DNA of 64,000 nucleotides from Litoreibacter ponti (GCF_003054285.1 NZ_QBKS01000002.1:938501-1002500); one strand, 5' to 3'; counted from the first letter of the stretch, positions 41,619 to 51,862 are shown. Made by a program: numbers and translations. The notes: generated by a model from the sequence alone, not told the origin.

Positions 41619-42977
41619 ATGAAGGACGACAATTTCCTCAACGCCCATAACGCGCGCCATATGTGGCATCCGATGGGCCATCCCGGAGCGCTGCAAGAGA
41701 AGCCGCCCCGTGTCATCAAATCGGCCGATGGCTCGACGATCACCGATCTGAACGGTCATTCGGTCGTGGACGGCGTTGGCGGGCTGTGGTGCGTGAATGT
41801 CGGCTACTCCTGCCAGCCCATCAAGGACGCAATCGCCGCGCAAGTTCAGGAGCTGCCCTACTACTCTGCCTTTGCAGGCACGACCAATGCACCCGCGATT
41901 GAGCTCAGCTACGAGTTGCGCGAGATGTTCGCATCGGATGGGATGGGCCGCGCATTCTTCACCTCAGGCGGGTCGGACGCGGTCGAGACCGCTCTGCGGC
42001 TCGCACGCCAATATCACAAGGTCCGCGGCGATCATGGGCGCACGAAGTTCCTGTCGCTTAAGAAAGGCTACCACGGCACCCATTTTGGCGGCGCGTCGGT
42101 CAATGGCAACAACCGCTTCCGGATCAATTACGAGCCGCTGCTGCCGGGCTGCTTCCACCTCCCCTCGCCCTACCCCTATCGCAATCCCTTCGGCGAGACC
42201 GACCCCGCGCGGCTGGCGCAGCTTTGCGCGGCGGCCATGGTCGACGAGATCGAATTCCAGGGCGCCGACACGATCGCCGCCTTTATCATGGAGCCAATTC
42301 AGGGCGCGGGCGGTGTGATCGTCCCCCATGAAAGCTTCATGGGGCTGATGCGCGAGATTTGCAGCCGTTATGGCATCCTGATGATCGCCGACGAGGTGAT
42401 CACCGGTTTCGGGCGCACCGGCGACTGGTCCGGCTCGCGTCATTGGGGCGTGCAGCCTGACATGATGACTATGGCAAAAGGCATCACGTCGGGCTACTTC
42501 CCGTTCGGCGCCTGCATGGTCTCCGACGCGGTCGCAGAGGTGTTTGAACAGGGCGACGCCACCGACGCGTCGATCTTTCATGGCTACACCTATTCCGCCC
42601 ACCCGGTCGGTGCTGCCGCCGCCTTGGCGTGCATTCGTGAAAGCCAGCGCATGGCGATCAATGAGAACGCCGCTCCGCGTGGCACGCAGCTGTTCGAAGG
42701 CTTGAAGGCCCTCAAGGACAAGCACGAGATGATCGGGGATGTGCGCGGTGGGCATGGTTTGATGGCCGCGGTGGAGCTTGTCTCCGACCGCGACACGAAA
42801 GCCCCGGCCGCGCCTGAGACGCTTACCGCGGTCTTCAACACCGCCTACGAGGCCGGAGCGATGGTCCGCATTGGTGGCAACAACCTGTTGATGTCTCCGC
42901 CGCTGGTGATCACCGAGCAAGAGATAACTATCATCTTGTCGGCACTGGATGAGGGGCTTTCCGCCCACGGCGGCTGA
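41619..42977 (+). CDS. Class III PLP-dependent aminotransferase (omega-amino acid type)
   Basis: 452 residues from the ATG at 41619 with GGAGG at 41607-41611. Class III aminotransferase markers: 'VDGVGGLWCVNVGY' near 49, 'FFTSGGSDAVETALRLA' near 110, 'MIADEVITGFGRTGDW' near 255 with the cofactor Asp, and the PLP lysine in 'TMAKGITSGYFPFGA' near 285. Members transfer amino groups from beta-alanine, putrescine, taurine or other omega-amines to pyruvate or a similar acceptor. Substrate not determinable. Confidence 0.92.
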   Translation: MKDDNFLNAHNARHMWHPMGHPGALQEKPPRVIKSADGSTITDLNGHSVVDGVGGLWCVNVGYSCQPIKDAIAAQVQELPYYSAFAGTTNAPAIELSYELREMFASDGMGRAFFTSGGSDAVETALRLARQYHKVRGDHGRTKFLSLKKGYHGTHFGGASVNGNNRFRINYEPLLPGCFHLPSPYPYRNPFGETDPARLAQLCAAAMVDEIEFQGADTIAAFIMEPIQGAGGVIVPHESFMGLMREICSRYGILMIADEVITGFGRTGDWSGSRHWGVQPDMMTMAKGITSGYFPFGACMVSDAVAEVFEQGDATDASIFHGYTYSAHPVGAAAALACIRESQRMAINENAAPRGTQLFEGLKALKDKHEMIGDVRGGHGLMAAVELVSDRDTKAPAAPETLTAVFNTAYEAGAMVRIGGNNLLMSPPLVITEQEITIILSALDEGLSAHGG

Positions 42978-43038
42978 GTTCGGCAGAATTTCGCACAGCT
43001 GTTATACGGCTGTCATATCGGCTCCTATATGAGCGGTC

Positions 43039-43899
43039 ATGCATCATGTCATCGACCCGCTTATCGAAGACCGTGCGCCGTGGTTGTTCCAAGGCACGCC
43101 CGCGGCGAAGGCCGCACGTTGGCTTGCGGAGCGCGCGCTGCGCTACCGCAAGACGCTGGGGGTGGCCGAAATGGTCGCTGACATGCCGACCGCTGAGATC
43201 ATGTCCACAATGGGCAACACGCTGGCGCGAAAACTGGACGTCGCCGGATTGGCAAACATTCCCTCTGAGGGCCCCGCACTGATCGTTGCCAACCACCCGA
43301 CCGGCATCGCCGACGGCATCATCCTGCACCATCTTATCGCAGCCCGCAGGCCGGACCTGTTCATCTACGCAAACTCCGACATTCTGCGGGTCCTGCCCCA
43401 GATGGAGGACCTGATCCTGCCTGTGGAATGGCGGCTGGACCGGCGCACCCACAGCAAGACCAAGGAGACCCTGCGCCTGACCGCCGCAGCGGTGGAGCAG
43501 GGGAGGCCCGGGCTGATCTTCCCCTCCGGTCGACTTGCAAAGCGGCGTCTTCTGAAGCTGCATGAGCGCCCGTGGATGACATCCGCGGCAATGATGGCGC
43601 GCAAGTTCGGCTTGCCTGTCATCCCGATCAACATTCAGGCCCGCAACTCGGCGCTTTTCTACCTGCTGGACATGATCCACCCGACGCTGCGCGATATCAC
43701 CCTGTTCCACGAGACGCTGAACAAGCACCGCCAGCCCTACCGCATCCGTGTGGGCCGCCCGATCCTGCCGCAATCTCTGCCGAAATCGGCCAAAGATGGC
43801 ACAGATCTTTTGCGCGATGCCTGCCTCAGCCTTGGGGCGCAGTCGAAGCCTGCCGTCTCGCTCGTGCGCACGACCGGTTGGCTGCCCAAGCTGACCTGA
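43039..43899 (+). CDS. Lysophospholipid acyltransferase family protein (PlsC-like)
   Basis: 286 residues. The acyltransferase block is 'VANHPTGIADGII' near residue 84, where His and Asp are five residues apart rather than the classical four, as in the 'NHPFGGxDG' branch. 'FPSGRLAKRR' near 156 is the phosphate-binding block and 'PVIPINIQARNS' follows near 193. No strong membrane helix, so peripheral. It probably acylates a lyso-lipid or related amino-lipid precursor. Its stop joins that of the opposing gene in TGATCA. Confidence 0.86.
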   Translation: MHHVIDPLIEDRAPWLFQGTPAAKAARWLAERALRYRKTLGVAEMVADMPTAEIMSTMGNTLARKLDVAGLANIPSEGPALIVANHPTGIADGIILHHLIAARRPDLFIYANSDILRVLPQMEDLILPVEWRLDRRTHSKTKETLRLTAAAVEQGRPGLIFPSGRLAKRRLLKLHERPWMTSAAMMARKFGLPVIPINIQARNSALFYLLDMIHPTLRDITLFHETLNKHRQPYRIRVGRPILPQSLPKSAKDGTDLLRDACLSLGAQSKPAVSLVRTTGWLPKLT

Positions 43900-46266
43900 T
43901 CACCGCTTGCGGGTGTAAACCAGTCCCATCGAGTCTTTCAGAACAATCGGCCCGCTCTGATACTCCGGCCCAATCCCTGGCGTGCGCAGTGCCAGCGTCC
44001 AGCCTGTGCCCTCGATCCCGGGGATCGACTGGGTCAAAGGCTCGATCACGCTGGTCTCGCCGCCTTCCATGTGCAGGATCGTGAAGACCTGCTCCCCGTC
44101 AGGCCCGTGCCGCAGGGAGGTAAAGACCGTCCGCCCGTCAATAGGCTTGAGGTAATCGAAATGATCCTTCGGCCCGTAATTGTCCCGCAGCCACGGCCGC
44201 GCGCGGCGGAAGTTGCGTATGTCGAGCGCGAAGTCCAACTGCGCCGCGTCCAGATGCGGCAAGGAATGGGAGACGTTGCAATACTCATGCATGTCGTCCA
44301 TCCACGCCCGTGCCACGGCCTTGACCGAAGCCACGGTGTAGTCCGGACCCGCCAGGGGCGGCTCCGCCTTGCCCAGAAGCCGGGCGATCTCGTCGAGGTC
44401 GTATTCCGTGACCTCCACCAGCGCGGGCAGGAACTCGAAGAACCGCGCGAGATCGGCGCGCGTCTCGTAGCCCAGCGCCTTGAGCCGTTTGAAATTCGCG
44501 GGCACCGAGTAGCTGTATTCGTCGACCTGCCAGCGCAGGCTGATCGCCTCTTCCGCCACCACCTTAACGCCGTACTGGTCGTCCTGATTGCGGATGAAGC
44601 CCCAGCTTGCCCGCGCCATGGCGTTGAGGAAATCCATCGGCACCCCGGGCAGCGCCACGTAGGTCAGCGCGTGCACCACGGGGTTATCATAAGCCTTGTC
44701 GAGGATCTCCATCCGGGTCTGCCCCAAACGGGTGTTGGTGTTCATCTTCAGGCTGACCTGCGTGCCGCGCCGGAGCGTGTCGTGGTTCGAGGTGCCCGAA
44801 ATCCAGTTCGCGCCGACTTCCAGCATCTCGCGGATGCGCCAAAATTTTGATAGCCAAAACGTATACAGGAACGGCGTATTATGAGCGAAGGTCAGCGGGC
44901 CCCATTGAAAGACATCCTCGTCGCGCTGGTTCTCGATCACCGAGCGATAGGTGGAGCTGATCTCCCAATCCTCCGCAGGCCAAGGGCGGCCATCCTCGAA
45001 AATGAACCACGGGCGATAGGTAGTGCCTGCTACCTCCTGCTCGATATCGGCCATGGATTGCAGGTACTCGTCGTCATGCTTGAGCTCCTGCGCACCCGCA
45101 TCCCACCATTTAAAGTCCTGCGCACCGTCTACGCGCACCGCCTCGGCCCCGAAATTCACCTTGCGCCGCTGCATCTCCAAGAGGATCGCCCGCACGGCGG
45201 GGTTCTGGTAGTCAAGGTTTTGCCCGTACATGTTCGGCCCGGCAAAATAGTGCGAGCAGAGCGCGCGCAGGCCCTGATTGTCGGAATGGCCGAAAACCAC
45301 ATCAAAGCAAAGCATCTTGGGCTTCGAGGGGAAATTGTGCAGCACCGCGGCGAGGTCGACCAACTCGTCCGGGCGACCTGTCTCAAGAAGCACAGGGTTC
45401 ACCGTTGCCATGCCAGCGATTACCACATCATAGCCCCAGTTCGTCGTATCCGGGCGCAGCAGCGAGACGCTGACGCTGCTGTCCGTGCCATCACTTTCCT
45501 GCCAGAAATCCGGTCCGGTCTCGTAGACGGTTGTGGGCTCTACCGGCAGTAGCTGCACCGCGTCATAGCCCAGAAAGAGCTTGTCGGCGGGCTCCAGCTC
45601 CATCCCTGCGGCGACACGCTCCGCGAGCCGCGCGTAGTGGCGTGTCAGACTTGCGAGCGTGCCGCCCGCCGTGGCGGTGGGCACGTGGATTTGCAAGATG
45701 TTTGTTGGCGGCCCGAACTTGTGCACGCCGCCTTGGAACTGCGCGAAATAGGCCTTGTCCGCGCGCGCCTCCAACATGGCATCCACGTCATAAAGCTCCG
45801 CCGGGGCCATCGCCCCGAAAGGCAGCGACATGGCGAGCGGATCCAGAATGCGGTGCCACGCCCCCTCGCTGTCACGCCAGGTCAGCGCGTAGAAATCGCC
45901 AACCTGATCGCGGGTTCCGGCGCGCATCCCGCTCACCGCCGTGAAGCAATGCGCGTCGTTGCGTAGAATGGGAATGTAGGCCCGCTGGAACTGGATGTTC
46001 TGCTGGGCGCGGGTGAGATCGACTTCGCCTACGGGCGCGAGCACCTCGAGGAAAATGTCGCCATCCGGCACGCGGTGGTCGAGCAGCTCCGGCGTCCAGA
46101 AGCCGAACGTCGCCACGTTGCGGGCCACCTGCCCGCCCAAGTGCCGCGCGACCTGCTGCTCGCCCCCGAACCGGGTAGAGGCGGTGTTGAGAAACGTCCG
46201 ACACCGGTCGCGCAGCGCATTTGCTGCGTCAGGGTCGTAGGAGATCCGGTCCTTAAGGTCGGTCAT
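43900..46266 (-). CDS. GH13 family alpha-glucosidase, probable glucosylglycerol hydrolase
   Basis: 788 residues. GH13 catalytic residues can be placed: nucleophile Asp380 in 'AVRVDGAQDF', acid/base Glu424 in 'FIFEDGRPW', and Asp496 in 'TSNHDTLRRG'. The unusual long N-terminal part with 'VARNVATFGFWTPEL' and the overall plan resemble the glucosylglycerol hydrolase family of cyanobacteria and marine bacteria, enzymes that break down the compatible solute glucosylglycerol when salinity falls. It is the last gene of the glycogen operon (24 bases after pgm). The substrate is inferred; another alpha-glucoside such as glucosylglycerate is possible. Confidence 0.75.
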   Translation of the reverse strand: MTDLKDRISYDPDAANALRDRCRTFLNTASTRFGGEQQVARHLGGQVARNVATFGFWTPELLDHRVPDGDIFLEVLAPVGEVDLTRAQQNIQFQRAYIPILRNDAHCFTAVSGMRAGTRDQVGDFYALTWRDSEGAWHRILDPLAMSLPFGAMAPAELYDVDAMLEARADKAYFAQFQGGVHKFGPPTNILQIHVPTATAGGTLASLTRHYARLAERVAAGMELEPADKLFLGYDAVQLLPVEPTTVYETGPDFWQESDGTDSSVSVSLLRPDTTNWGYDVVIAGMATVNPVLLETGRPDELVDLAAVLHNFPSKPKMLCFDVVFGHSDNQGLRALCSHYFAGPNMYGQNLDYQNPAVRAILLEMQRRKVNFGAEAVRVDGAQDFKWWDAGAQELKHDDEYLQSMADIEQEVAGTTYRPWFIFEDGRPWPAEDWEISSTYRSVIENQRDEDVFQWGPLTFAHNTPFLYTFWLSKFWRIREMLEVGANWISGTSNHDTLRRGTQVSLKMNTNTRLGQTRMEILDKAYDNPVVHALTYVALPGVPMDFLNAMARASWGFIRNQDDQYGVKVVAEEAISLRWQVDEYSYSVPANFKRLKALGYETRADLARFFEFLPALVEVTEYDLDEIARLLGKAEPPLAGPDYTVASVKAVARAWMDDMHEYCNVSHSLPHLDAAQLDFALDIRNFRRARPWLRDNYGPKDHFDYLKPIDGRTVFTSLRHGPDGEQVFTILHMEGGETSVIEPLTQSIPGIEGTGWTLALRTPGIGPEYQSGPIVLKDSMGLVYTRKR

Positions 46267-46290
46267 CGTGTCCTCCTATACGTGCAGCGG

Positions 46291-47922
46291 CTAAGTGCGC
46301 ACATCCGGCGCATCGCGTCCCGTGTGCCGGGTGATCCCCGCGATGGCATCTGCGGCAGCGATGACATCGGCCAGCGCCTCCTGCGGGTCATGGTCGAGAT
46401 GGTCGGGGCGGGTCTCCAGCCGCTCGAGATAGACGCGCAGGGTCGCACCGTCTGTGCCCGTGCCGGAGAGCCGCAGGACAATCCGTCGCCCGCCTTCGAG
46501 CATGATCCGGATGCCTTGGCCCTCGCTCACAGAGCCATCGGTGGGGTCCGTGTAGGCGAACTCATCCGCGCCCTCGACAGTCAGGCCCGCAAAGCTTTGG
46601 CCGGGCAAATCATCAAGCTTCGCCCGTAACTCTTCCACGAGCGTGTTTGCCGCAGCGCTGTCGACGGCCTCGTAGTCATGGCGGGAATAGTAGTTGCGGC
46701 CGAACTTTCGCCAATGTGCCTCGAGCAGCGCGCCGACCGATTGGCCGGTCTCGGCCAGGATGTTGAGCCAGAACAGCACGGCCCAGACCCCATCCTTCTC
46801 GCGCACATGGTCCGACCCGGTACCGGCGCTCTCTTCGCCACAAAGCGTGGCCCGGCCCGCATCGAGCAGGTTGCCGAAGAATTTCCAGCCGGTCGGCGTC
46901 TCGTGGCATTCGATGCCCAGCGCCTCTGCCACCCGGTCCGTAGCACCAGAGGTCGGCATGGACCGCGCGACACCCGCCAGACCGCCCTTGTAGGCCGGGG
47001 CGAGCGTGGCATTCGCCGCCAACACCGCAAGACTGTCTGATGGCGTCACATAGGCACCACGCCCCACGATCATGTTGCGGTCGCCGTCACCATCTGACGC
47101 CGCGCCGAAATCCGGCGCATCGGGGCCGAACATTTCGTCCATCAGCGGCTTGGCCCAGATCGGGTTCGGATCCGGGTGGCCGCCGCCAAAATCGGGGGAG
47201 GGCACTGCATTGATCACCGACCCTTCGGGCGCGCCCAGCGCGCCTTCGAAGATCGCCTTGGCATAGGGCCCGGTCACTGCATGCATCGCGTCAAAACGCA
47301 TGGTGAATCCGCCCGCCAAAAGGGCGCGGATCTTATCGAAATCGAACAGGTCCTCCATCATCGCGGCGTAATCCGCCACCGGATCGACAACCTCGACCTC
47401 CAACTCGCCCAACTTCTGGGTGCCGACGCCGGAAAAATCCACGTCCTGCGCGTCGAGGATCTTGTATTCGGTGATCCGCGTCGTCTCTTCGTACATTTTT
47501 GCCGTCATTCCCTCCGGCGCGGGGCCGCCGTTGGGTCCGTTGAACTTCACGCCGAAGTCTTCATTCGGGCCGCCGGGGTTATGACTGGCGGACATGATAA
47601 AGCCGCCATCCGCACCCCGTTTTCGGATGAGGTGCGAGGCCGCGGGCGTCGACAGCAAAGCGTTCTGACCCACGATCACCTTCATTGCACCTTGCGCCGC
47701 GAGCATCCGCAAAATTACCTGCGCCGCGCGGTCATTGAAGTAACGCCCATCGCCGCCGAGCACGTAGGTTTTGCCCTGTGCACCGCCCGTCCCGGTGATC
47801 ACACTCTGAATGAAATTCTCGAGATAGTGCGGACCCATGAAGACCGCGGTCTTTTTGCGCAGGCCAGAGGTCCCGGGTTTCTGCCCCTCGATGGGCGTGG
47901 TCTTGACCGTGTGGATCTGCAT
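46291..47922 (-). CDS. pgm: Alpha-D-glucose phosphate-specific phosphoglucomutase
   Basis: 543 residues. The phosphoserine loop is 'SASHNPGGPNEDFG' near residue 132, the metal loop 'DGDGDRNMIVG' near 290, the sugar loop 'GEESAGTGSDH' near 364, and the phosphate-binding end 'RLSGTGTDGATLRVY'. It interconverts glucose-1-phosphate and glucose-6-phosphate, linking glycogen to central metabolism. Nine bases after malQ in the glg operon. Confidence 0.96.
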   Translation of the reverse strand: MQIHTVKTTPIEGQKPGTSGLRKKTAVFMGPHYLENFIQSVITGTGGAQGKTYVLGGDGRYFNDRAAQVILRMLAAQGAMKVIVGQNALLSTPAASHLIRKRGADGGFIMSASHNPGGPNEDFGVKFNGPNGGPAPEGMTAKMYEETTRITEYKILDAQDVDFSGVGTQKLGELEVEVVDPVADYAAMMEDLFDFDKIRALLAGGFTMRFDAMHAVTGPYAKAIFEGALGAPEGSVINAVPSPDFGGGHPDPNPIWAKPLMDEMFGPDAPDFGAASDGDGDRNMIVGRGAYVTPSDSLAVLAANATLAPAYKGGLAGVARSMPTSGATDRVAEALGIECHETPTGWKFFGNLLDAGRATLCGEESAGTGSDHVREKDGVWAVLFWLNILAETGQSVGALLEAHWRKFGRNYYSRHDYEAVDSAAANTLVEELRAKLDDLPGQSFAGLTVEGADEFAYTDPTDGSVSEGQGIRIMLEGGRRIVLRLSGTGTDGATLRVYLERLETRPDHLDHDPQEALADVIAAADAIAGITRHTGRDAPDVRT

Positions 47923-47931
47923 GCTGTCCTC

Positions 47932-49776
47932 CTATCGCCCGGCCTTCGCCATGATCTGCGCCGCGCGCTGGACCCGCTCGTCCTGAGCCAGCGCGTCATG
48001 TCCAACTGGCAGGCGCTGCCGCCAGTTGGGATAGGCGTCCACCGTGCCGGGCAGGTTCGGCTGCGCCTCAATGTCCAATATGTTCTCGATCTGCAGTGCG
48101 ACCAGCCGCGCCGGGGCCTTGGCCAAGAAGGCGTGCATCGCGTCGGGACTGTCGCCGCTGGTTCCGGCCAGGGCGTCGAAGGCCGCGACTTCGAGCGTCC
48201 GCTCTCGCTGCATGTCTTCTGCTTGCATCGCATCTATGTCGCCGATGTCGCGTCGCGCATCGATTTCCGCGCCTTCGCGCCAGCCTGCCCAGGTGGGCAG
48301 ATCATGGGTCGAGAAGCTCGCGATCGTAGCGGCGTCATAGGCCTTTGGCCCGCGGAATGTGATCGGTGGACCCATGTCCTTCTCGAACACCGCCACGCGG
48401 CACCCCAAGATGCCGGAGCGCGCCAGATCCTGCTGCAAGCCGTCGGGGATGTTGCCCAGATCTTCGCCGACGATCACTGCACCCGCGCGCGCCGCCTCGA
48501 TCCGGGCGACGGCCAGCATCGCATCGGTGGGCATCTGAACATAACCGCCAGGGGCGCCCTCCGGTACCCAGAACGCACGCTCGAAGCCAAGGATATGATC
48601 AATGCGCAGCACGCCCGCAAAGGATAGCTGCCGCCGCAGCGTCTCCGCCAGAGGGCGGAAACCACTTTCGATCAAGGCGTTCGGGTCGAGCGGCGCGAGG
48701 CCCCAGTTTTGCCCCTCCTTCGAGAACGCATCCGCCGGTGCGCCAAGAGACGCACCAAAAGCAAAACTTTCGCGGTCCTCCCAGGTTTCCGCGCCGAACG
48801 GATGCGTGCCGACGGCGAGATCAAGATACAAGCCCATCTCCATTCCACCAGCCTTGGCTTGGGCATGCGCAGCGCGCAGCTCTTCCTCCGCGCGCCATTG
48901 CAGCCACGCGTGAAAGAGGATTTCTGACTGCAGGTCATCCTGCGCGCGGGCGACCGCGTCACTGCCGGGGTCTTGCAACTCCTCGGGCCAATCGCACCAA
49001 TAGGGACCGTTCCGGTCCGACAGCGCCTGATGGGTCGCGAAGCGGGTCAGACCCTCGCCCTCGCGGGTCAGATACGCCTCGAACCCGGGCCAGTTTTCGC
49101 GCGTGTCGAACTCTGCGCGAAGCGCTGTCATGTGGCGGGGAATTTCAGTGCGGAAATCGATCAAATCGCCCCCGGGCGTGTGTCCTGTCGTCGGCAGATA
49201 CAGGCTGCTCAGACGACGCCGATGCGAGGGGGTGTAGGGGCTGAAGCCTTCGGGCGCGGTCGGAAATCCCGCATGGACCGGGTTCACGCCCAAATAGGAC
49301 GCTCCCAGCCCGCCCAGATCCTGACCCAATTGCCCGAGGTCGCGGTAGTCCCCGACACCGCCCTGCTCTGCCGTGCGCAGTCCCGCCAAAGGCACGATCA
49401 TTCCCCAGCAAGGCTCGGGCAACGGCAAGGAGGCGGGCGCAGAGAGAAGCCAGCACCGCTCACGTCCGATATCCAGTCGGTGAATACCAAGCGGCAAAGC
49501 GGGCAGCGCATCTTGCCCTTCGAGCTGCGCGCCATCCTCGAAGGTAAGCTCCCAAGCCCCATCGGGCATCGCCAGATTGGGTTTCGTACTGGTCTCGACC
49601 ACAAGATATCGCGGCAGCGTGCGTTTCGAAGGAAGACCATCCTCGGGGTCGATCCCCATCGCCGCGAGCAAAGCTGCGGCAGTTTCAGGGGACGTTTCGC
49701 GCACCTGTTCCATCTGGTCGATGTAGCGTGGCAGAATGCCATAGTGCGCAGCGCGGGCGACGATGTCCTCAGCCAT
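47932..49776 (-). CDS. malQ: 4-alpha-glucanotransferase (amylomaltase)
   Basis: 614 residues from the ATG at 49776, overlapping the glgX end by 8 bases. GH77 catalytic motifs: 'LRIDHILGFERAFWVP' with the nucleophile Asp, 'VGEDLGNIP' with the acid/base Glu, and 'STHDLPTWAGW'. It moves maltodextrin segments between chains, recycling the short oligomers that debranching releases. An upstream in-frame extension is Arg/Pro-rich and inside glgX, so it was rejected. Confidence 0.95.
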   Translation of the reverse strand: MAEDIVARAAHYGILPRYIDQMEQVRETSPETAAALLAAMGIDPEDGLPSKRTLPRYLVVETSTKPNLAMPDGAWELTFEDGAQLEGQDALPALPLGIHRLDIGRERCWLLSAPASLPLPEPCWGMIVPLAGLRTAEQGGVGDYRDLGQLGQDLGGLGASYLGVNPVHAGFPTAPEGFSPYTPSHRRRLSSLYLPTTGHTPGGDLIDFRTEIPRHMTALRAEFDTRENWPGFEAYLTREGEGLTRFATHQALSDRNGPYWCDWPEELQDPGSDAVARAQDDLQSEILFHAWLQWRAEEELRAAHAQAKAGGMEMGLYLDLAVGTHPFGAETWEDRESFAFGASLGAPADAFSKEGQNWGLAPLDPNALIESGFRPLAETLRRQLSFAGVLRIDHILGFERAFWVPEGAPGGYVQMPTDAMLAVARIEAARAGAVIVGEDLGNIPDGLQQDLARSGILGCRVAVFEKDMGPPITFRGPKAYDAATIASFSTHDLPTWAGWREGAEIDARRDIGDIDAMQAEDMQRERTLEVAAFDALAGTSGDSPDAMHAFLAKAPARLVALQIENILDIEAQPNLPGTVDAYPNWRQRLPVGHDALAQDERVQRAAQIMAKAGR

Positions 49777-51862
49777 CGCGGGCCTCCGGCTGCAAGACGA
49801 AGGCCACCATGCTGTCGGCCGCGACCGTGAAGCGCGTGGCGGTCTCGCCCTCGACACCCGGGCGCGCGGTATCGACCCCAAGGCTCCACGCCCATCCAGA
49901 AGACACCTTGGGCAAAGTGACCTCGACCGCTTCGCCCGCGTTCAACGCAATATAGACCGCGGTCGTCTCCAACCCGTAATTCGGCGTGCCGGAGGCCATG
50001 CGCATCTCGGCGCAGACCATCTTGCGGCTGTCGTCCTGCCAGTCTTCAACGCCCATCGGCGCACCATCTGGGCGCAGCCAGAACAGGTCCTCCAGACCGT
50101 CAGAAACGCGCTCGCGCGAATGCAAAAACCGCTTCTGCCGCAGGATTGGCTGGGCCTTGCGCAAGGCGATGAGCTGCTTGGTAAAGGCCAGCATCTCGGC
50201 ATCGGCGCCGGGCCAATCGACCCATCCGATCTCGTTGTCTTGGCAATAGGCGTTGTTGTTGCCGCCCTGGCTATTTCCCAGCTCATCCCCGGCCAGGATC
50301 ATCGGCGTGCCCTGAGACAGCAGCAGTGTTGCCATCAGGTTCCGCCTGCGCCGGGCGCGCGCCGCATTGATGGCATCGTCTTCCGTCGGACCTTCCACAC
50401 CGAAATTGTCTGAGTAGTTCTCGCCATGACCGTCGCGCCCACCCTCGCCATTGGCCATGTTGTGCTTCTGGTTGTAGGCGGTCAGATCGGCCAGCGTGAA
50501 GCCGTCATGGGCGGTGATCAGATTGACAGACGCGGTCGCGGGTCGGCCCGAATGGTCGAATTGCTGGGCAGAGCCCATCACCCACCCGGCGACCTGTCGG
50601 GACTGCCCCGCATCGCCGCGCCAGAAGCGGCGTACCCCGTCGCGAAACTTGTCGTTCCATTCGAGGAAAGGCGGCGGGAAGGCCCCGACCTGATAGCCCC
50701 CGGGGCCGATATCCCACGGCTCCGCGATCAGCTTGGTGCGGGTCAGAACCGGGTCTTGGCGGAGCGCATCAAAGAAGGCCGCGCCGGGATCGAAGCCCGT
50801 GGCCGTGCGCCCAAGGGTCGAGCACAGATCGAAACGGAAGCCATCGACGCCCATCACCTCCACCCAGTAGCGCAGGCTGTCCATCACCATGCGCAGCACC
50901 ATGGGATGTTCGAGGTTCAGCGTGTTGCCGGTGCCGGTGTCATTGATGTAGTGGCGCTGGTCCTCATGCAGCCGGTAGTAGCTAGCATTGTCGAGCCCGC
51001 GAAAGCTCAGCGTGGGGCCAGTGTGATCACCCTCGCAGGTGTGATTGTAGACCACATCCATGATCACCTCGATCCCTGCGGAATGCAGGCGCGCGACCAT
51101 GTGCTGGAACTCCCAGATTTGCCCTTGGGAAAGGTAGCGCGGCTCGGGCGCGAAGAAGCCCAGCGTCTGGTAGCCCCAGTAATTCACAAGCCCTTTGTCG
51201 ACCAGAAAACGGTCGTTCAGAAACGCCTGGCTTGGAAGCAGTTCGATGGCGGTAATGCCAAGGTCTGTCAGGTGATCCAGCATCCGGTCAGACGCGAGGC
51301 CAAGAAACGTCCCCTTCGGCTCCGCCGCAGGATGCAAGGCGGTCAGGCCCTTCACATGGGCCTCGTAAATGATTGTCTGGTCGATCGGCGTATCCGGCGG
51401 GGTCGTCTCGCCCCATGCGAAGCTGGGGTCTTCGACCACACAGCGGGGCATATACGGCGCGCTGTCACGCGTATCGAAACTGAGGTCCTTGTCCTTGTGG
51501 CCAACGGTGTAGCCCATCAGCGCGTCGTGCCATTCGGGATGTCCCGTCAGCCGCTTTGCATAGGGATCGAGGAGCAGTTTGTTGACATTGAAGCGGTGCC
51601 CGTCCTTGGGCGCGTAGGGGCCGTCGGCCCGGAACGCGTACCGCTGCCCGGGACGCAGGCCGGAGATATATCCATGCCACACCTCCCCGTCGCGCTCGCG
51701 CAGTTCCAACCTGTGGGTCTCGGTCTTTCCGTCCGGAGAGAAAAGGCACAGATACATGCGCCGCGCGTGGCCGGAGAAAACGGCAAAATTCACGCCATCG
51801 CCGTCAAAGGTCGCGCCAAGCGGAGCGGCGCGCCCCTCGGTCATCGAAAGGTCAGGGGTCAT
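49769..51862 (-). CDS. glgX: Glycogen debranching enzyme
   Basis: 697 residues. N-terminal CBM48-like domain ('PLGATFDGDGVNFAVFS') and GH13_11 isoamylase-type catalytic domain: nucleophile Asp in 'GFRFDLCSTLGR', acid/base Glu in 'LIAEPWDIGPGGYQVG', third carboxylate in 'ITAHDGFTLADL'. Cleaves alpha-1,6 branches of phosphorylase-limit glycogen. Start overlaps the glgA stop (ATGA). Confidence 0.96.
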   Translation of the reverse strand: MTPDLSMTEGRAAPLGATFDGDGVNFAVFSGHARRMYLCLFSPDGKTETHRLELRERDGEVWHGYISGLRPGQRYAFRADGPYAPKDGHRFNVNKLLLDPYAKRLTGHPEWHDALMGYTVGHKDKDLSFDTRDSAPYMPRCVVEDPSFAWGETTPPDTPIDQTIIYEAHVKGLTALHPAAEPKGTFLGLASDRMLDHLTDLGITAIELLPSQAFLNDRFLVDKGLVNYWGYQTLGFFAPEPRYLSQGQIWEFQHMVARLHSAGIEVIMDVVYNHTCEGDHTGPTLSFRGLDNASYYRLHEDQRHYINDTGTGNTLNLEHPMVLRMVMDSLRYWVEVMGVDGFRFDLCSTLGRTATGFDPGAAFFDALRQDPVLTRTKLIAEPWDIGPGGYQVGAFPPPFLEWNDKFRDGVRRFWRGDAGQSRQVAGWVMGSAQQFDHSGRPATASVNLITAHDGFTLADLTAYNQKHNMANGEGGRDGHGENYSDNFGVEGPTEDDAINAARARRRRNLMATLLLSQGTPMILAGDELGNSQGGNNNAYCQDNEIGWVDWPGADAEMLAFTKQLIALRKAQPILRQKRFLHSRERVSDGLEDLFWLRPDGAPMGVEDWQDDSRKMVCAEMRMASGTPNYGLETTAVYIALNAGEAVEVTLPKVSSGWAWSLGVDTARPGVEGETATRFTVAADSMVAFVLQPEARDG

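Noticed and set aside
43039..43899. Acyltransferase with His-x5-Asp instead of His-x4-Asp as a novel active site
   Set aside because: The 'NHP-x-G-x-x-DG' spacing is a known branch of the acyltransferase superfamily.
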